Source: an uncultured Lysobacteraceae bacterium
Lineage (GTDB): Bacteria; Pseudomonadota; Gammaproteobacteria; Xanthomonadales; Rhodanobacteraceae
Reading direction: 5' to 3'
DNA length: 6,356 bases
NCBI GenBank assembly: GCA_946482585.1
Contig: CAMLSI010000322.1
Span: 1 to 6,356, forward strand
In this document: positions 5,130 through 6,356 of the stretch, in pieces
How positions within the stretch are numbered: the stretch's first letter is position 1
How the letters are laid out: each line of letters opens with the position of its first letter
The notes under the pieces: generated by a model
Seen by the model: only the letters and a program-made list of their open reading frames with translations
Database searches by the model: none
What the model was told of the DNA's origin: nothing
Translations under genes and position numbers: made by a program

Positions 5130-6356
5130 GCGGCGGCAGCGAAACCTGGACCAGTACGCGCAGCGGCGCGCTCGGCGGCGAGCTTCGCGTGCCCGGCGAT
5201 AAATCGATCTCGCACCGCGCCGTGATGTTCGCCGCGCTCGCCGACGGTGTCTCGACGGTGCGCGGCTTTCTCGAAGGCGAAGACACGCGCGCTACTGCAC
5301 GTGCGTTCGCGACGATGGGGGTACGCATCGAACAGCCCAGCGCCAGCGAACGCATCGTGCATGGCGTCGGCCTGCACGGACTCCGTGCGCCGGCGACCGC
5401 GATCGACTGCGGCAATGCCGGTACCGGCATGCGCCTCCTGACCGGCATCCTCGCGGGGCAGGCGTTCGACAGTACGCTGACCGGCGACGAGTCGCTGTCG
5501 CGTCGTCCGATGCGCCGTGTCATCGAGCCGCTGGCGCGCATGGGCGCTCAGATCGATGCGCAGGACGGCGGGCTGCCGCCGCTGCGCGTCCACGGCGGGC
5601 GCGTCCTGACCGGTATCGACTACGCGTTGCCGGTCGCGAGCGCGCAGGTCAAGTCCGCGCTGCTGCTCGCCGGCCTCTACGCCCGCGGCGAAACGACGGT
5701 GCGCGAACCGCATCCGACGCGGGACTACACCGAGCGCATGCTCGCCGCGTTCGGCTGGCCGATCGCATTCTCGGCCGGCGAGGCGCGACTGTCCGGCGGC
5801 GGTCATCTGCGCGCGACGACGGTGGTCGTGCCCGCGGATTTCTCGTCGGCCGCGTTCTTCCTCGTTGCCGCGAGCCTCGTGCCGGGCTCGGATCTGCTCC
5901 TGCGCGAGGTCGGCATCAATCCGCGGCGTACCGACCTTCTGGCCGCGTTGAAACTGATGGGCGCCGACATCACGCTGGAGCGTCGGCGCGAACTCGGCGG
6001 CGAAGCCGTCGCCGACCTGCGCGTGCGTCATGCGCGACTGCACGGCATCGACGTGCCGGAGGCGCTGGTTCCGGACATGATCGACGAGTTCCCGATCCTT
6101 TTCGTGGCGGCGGCCGCGGCGACCGGCATCACACGCGTGACCGGCGCGGCTGAGCTGCGCGTCAAGGAGTCCGACCGCATCGCGGTCATGGCACGCGGCC
6201 TGCGCGCGCTCGGCATCGCGATCGAGGAAACGCCCGACGGCGCCGTCATCGAAGGCGGCCGCTTCGGTAGCGGTGCGCTCGACAGTGCCGGAGACCATCG
6301 CTGCGCGATGAGCTTCGCCGTCGCCGGCCTCATCGCCGACGGCGAGATCCGCATCG
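5126..6356 (+). CDS. aroA: 3-phosphoshikimate 1-carboxyvinyltransferase (EPSP synthase), 3' end outside the window
   Basis: The enzyme joins phosphoenolpyruvate and shikimate-3-phosphate to give EPSP, the sixth step of the shikimate pathway. The open frame gives 410 residues and runs off the window; the family is about 430-440 long, so roughly 25-30 residues are missing. Active-site landmarks are PGDKSISHRA (23-32, with K26, S27 and R31), GNAGTGMRLL (96-105), SLSRRP (123-128), SAQVKSALLLAGL (172-184), MIDEFP (318-323) with catalytic D320, LRVKESDR (344-351) with K347/E348/R351, and DHRCAM (390-395) with R392. The overall sequence resembles the Pseudomonas TyrA-AroA AroA domain and, more distantly, Agrobacterium CP4 EPSPS. 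Here there is no fused TyrA domain: the protein starts at ATG 5126 with only a short N-terminal tail. G99 occupies the position of E. coli Gly96, where glyphosate-tolerant CP4 has Ala. Unusual residues are Y201 in RDYTE, R267 in NPRRT and C393 in HRCAM. Confidence 0.95.
   Translation, partial: MSGGSETWTSTRSGALGGELRVPGDKSISHRAVMFAALADGVSTVRGFLEGEDTRATARAFATMGVRIEQPSASERIVHGVGLHGLRAPATAIDCGNAGTGMRLLTGILAGQAFDSTLTGDESLSRRPMRRVIEPLARMGAQIDAQDGGLPPLRVHGGRVLTGIDYALPVASAQVKSALLLAGLYARGETTVREPHPTRDYTERMLAAFGWPIAFSAGEARLSGGGHLRATTVVVPADFSSAAFFLVAASLVPGSDLLLREVGINPRRTDLLAALKLMGADITLERRRELGGEAVADLRVRHARLHGIDVPEALVPDMIDEFPILFVAAAAATGITRVTGAAELRVKESDRIAVMARGLRALGIAIEETPDGAVIEGGRFGSGALDSAGDHRCAMSFAVAGLIADGEIRI

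Overview
The window is a high-GC, gene-dense piece of a bacterial chromosome made up of amino-acid biosynthesis genes. The proteins look gammaproteobacterial. SerA is the E. coli-length type, PheA is the proteobacterial chorismate mutase/prephenate dehydratase fusion, and pheA-hisC-aroA recalls the Pseudomonas serC-pheA-hisC2-tyrA-aroA cluster. The FAD oxidase reads like the one found beside serA in Xanthomonas relatives. A member of Xanthomonadales (Lysobacterales) or a neighbouring lineage is my inference from remembered sequences, not from a search. I see no tRNA, rRNA, insertion sequence, CRISPR array or phage gene.

Layout. At 12-47 a perfect 36-bp palindrome abuts the 3' end of serA, which runs on the minus strand at 50-1285. 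A 156-bp divergent intergenic region (1286-1441) separates serA from a plus-strand FAD-linked D-2-hydroxyacid dehydrogenase (1442-2824) of the D-2-hydroxyglutarate dehydrogenase/GlcD family. After 89 bp holding a candidate -10 box comes a tightly packed plus-strand operon: pheA (2914-4014), a HisC-family aminotransferase (4011-5129) and aroA (5126 onward, cut by the window end). The latter two junctions are 4-bp stop/start overlaps (GTGA and ATGA).

How the genes work together. SerA commits 3-phosphoglycerate to serine. Its known side reaction, reduction of 2-oxoglutarate to D-2-hydroxyglutarate, regenerates NAD+, and the divergent FAD enzyme is the natural partner to reoxidise that product. 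In the operon, AroA makes the precursor of chorismate, PheA turns chorismate into phenylpyruvate, and the HisC-like aminotransferase can transaminate phenylpyruvate to phenylalanine (and may also serve histidine synthesis). Both SerA and PheA carry C-terminal ACT domains with the effector-site residues preserved, so allosteric feedback by serine and by phenylalanine is expected.

This is essentially core metabolism. The points worth a second look are the serA/D2HGDH pairing, the absence of serC and tyrA from their usual cluster positions, unusual residues in the aminotransferase and AroA motifs, and the palindrome at the end of serA. I found no undescribed system.
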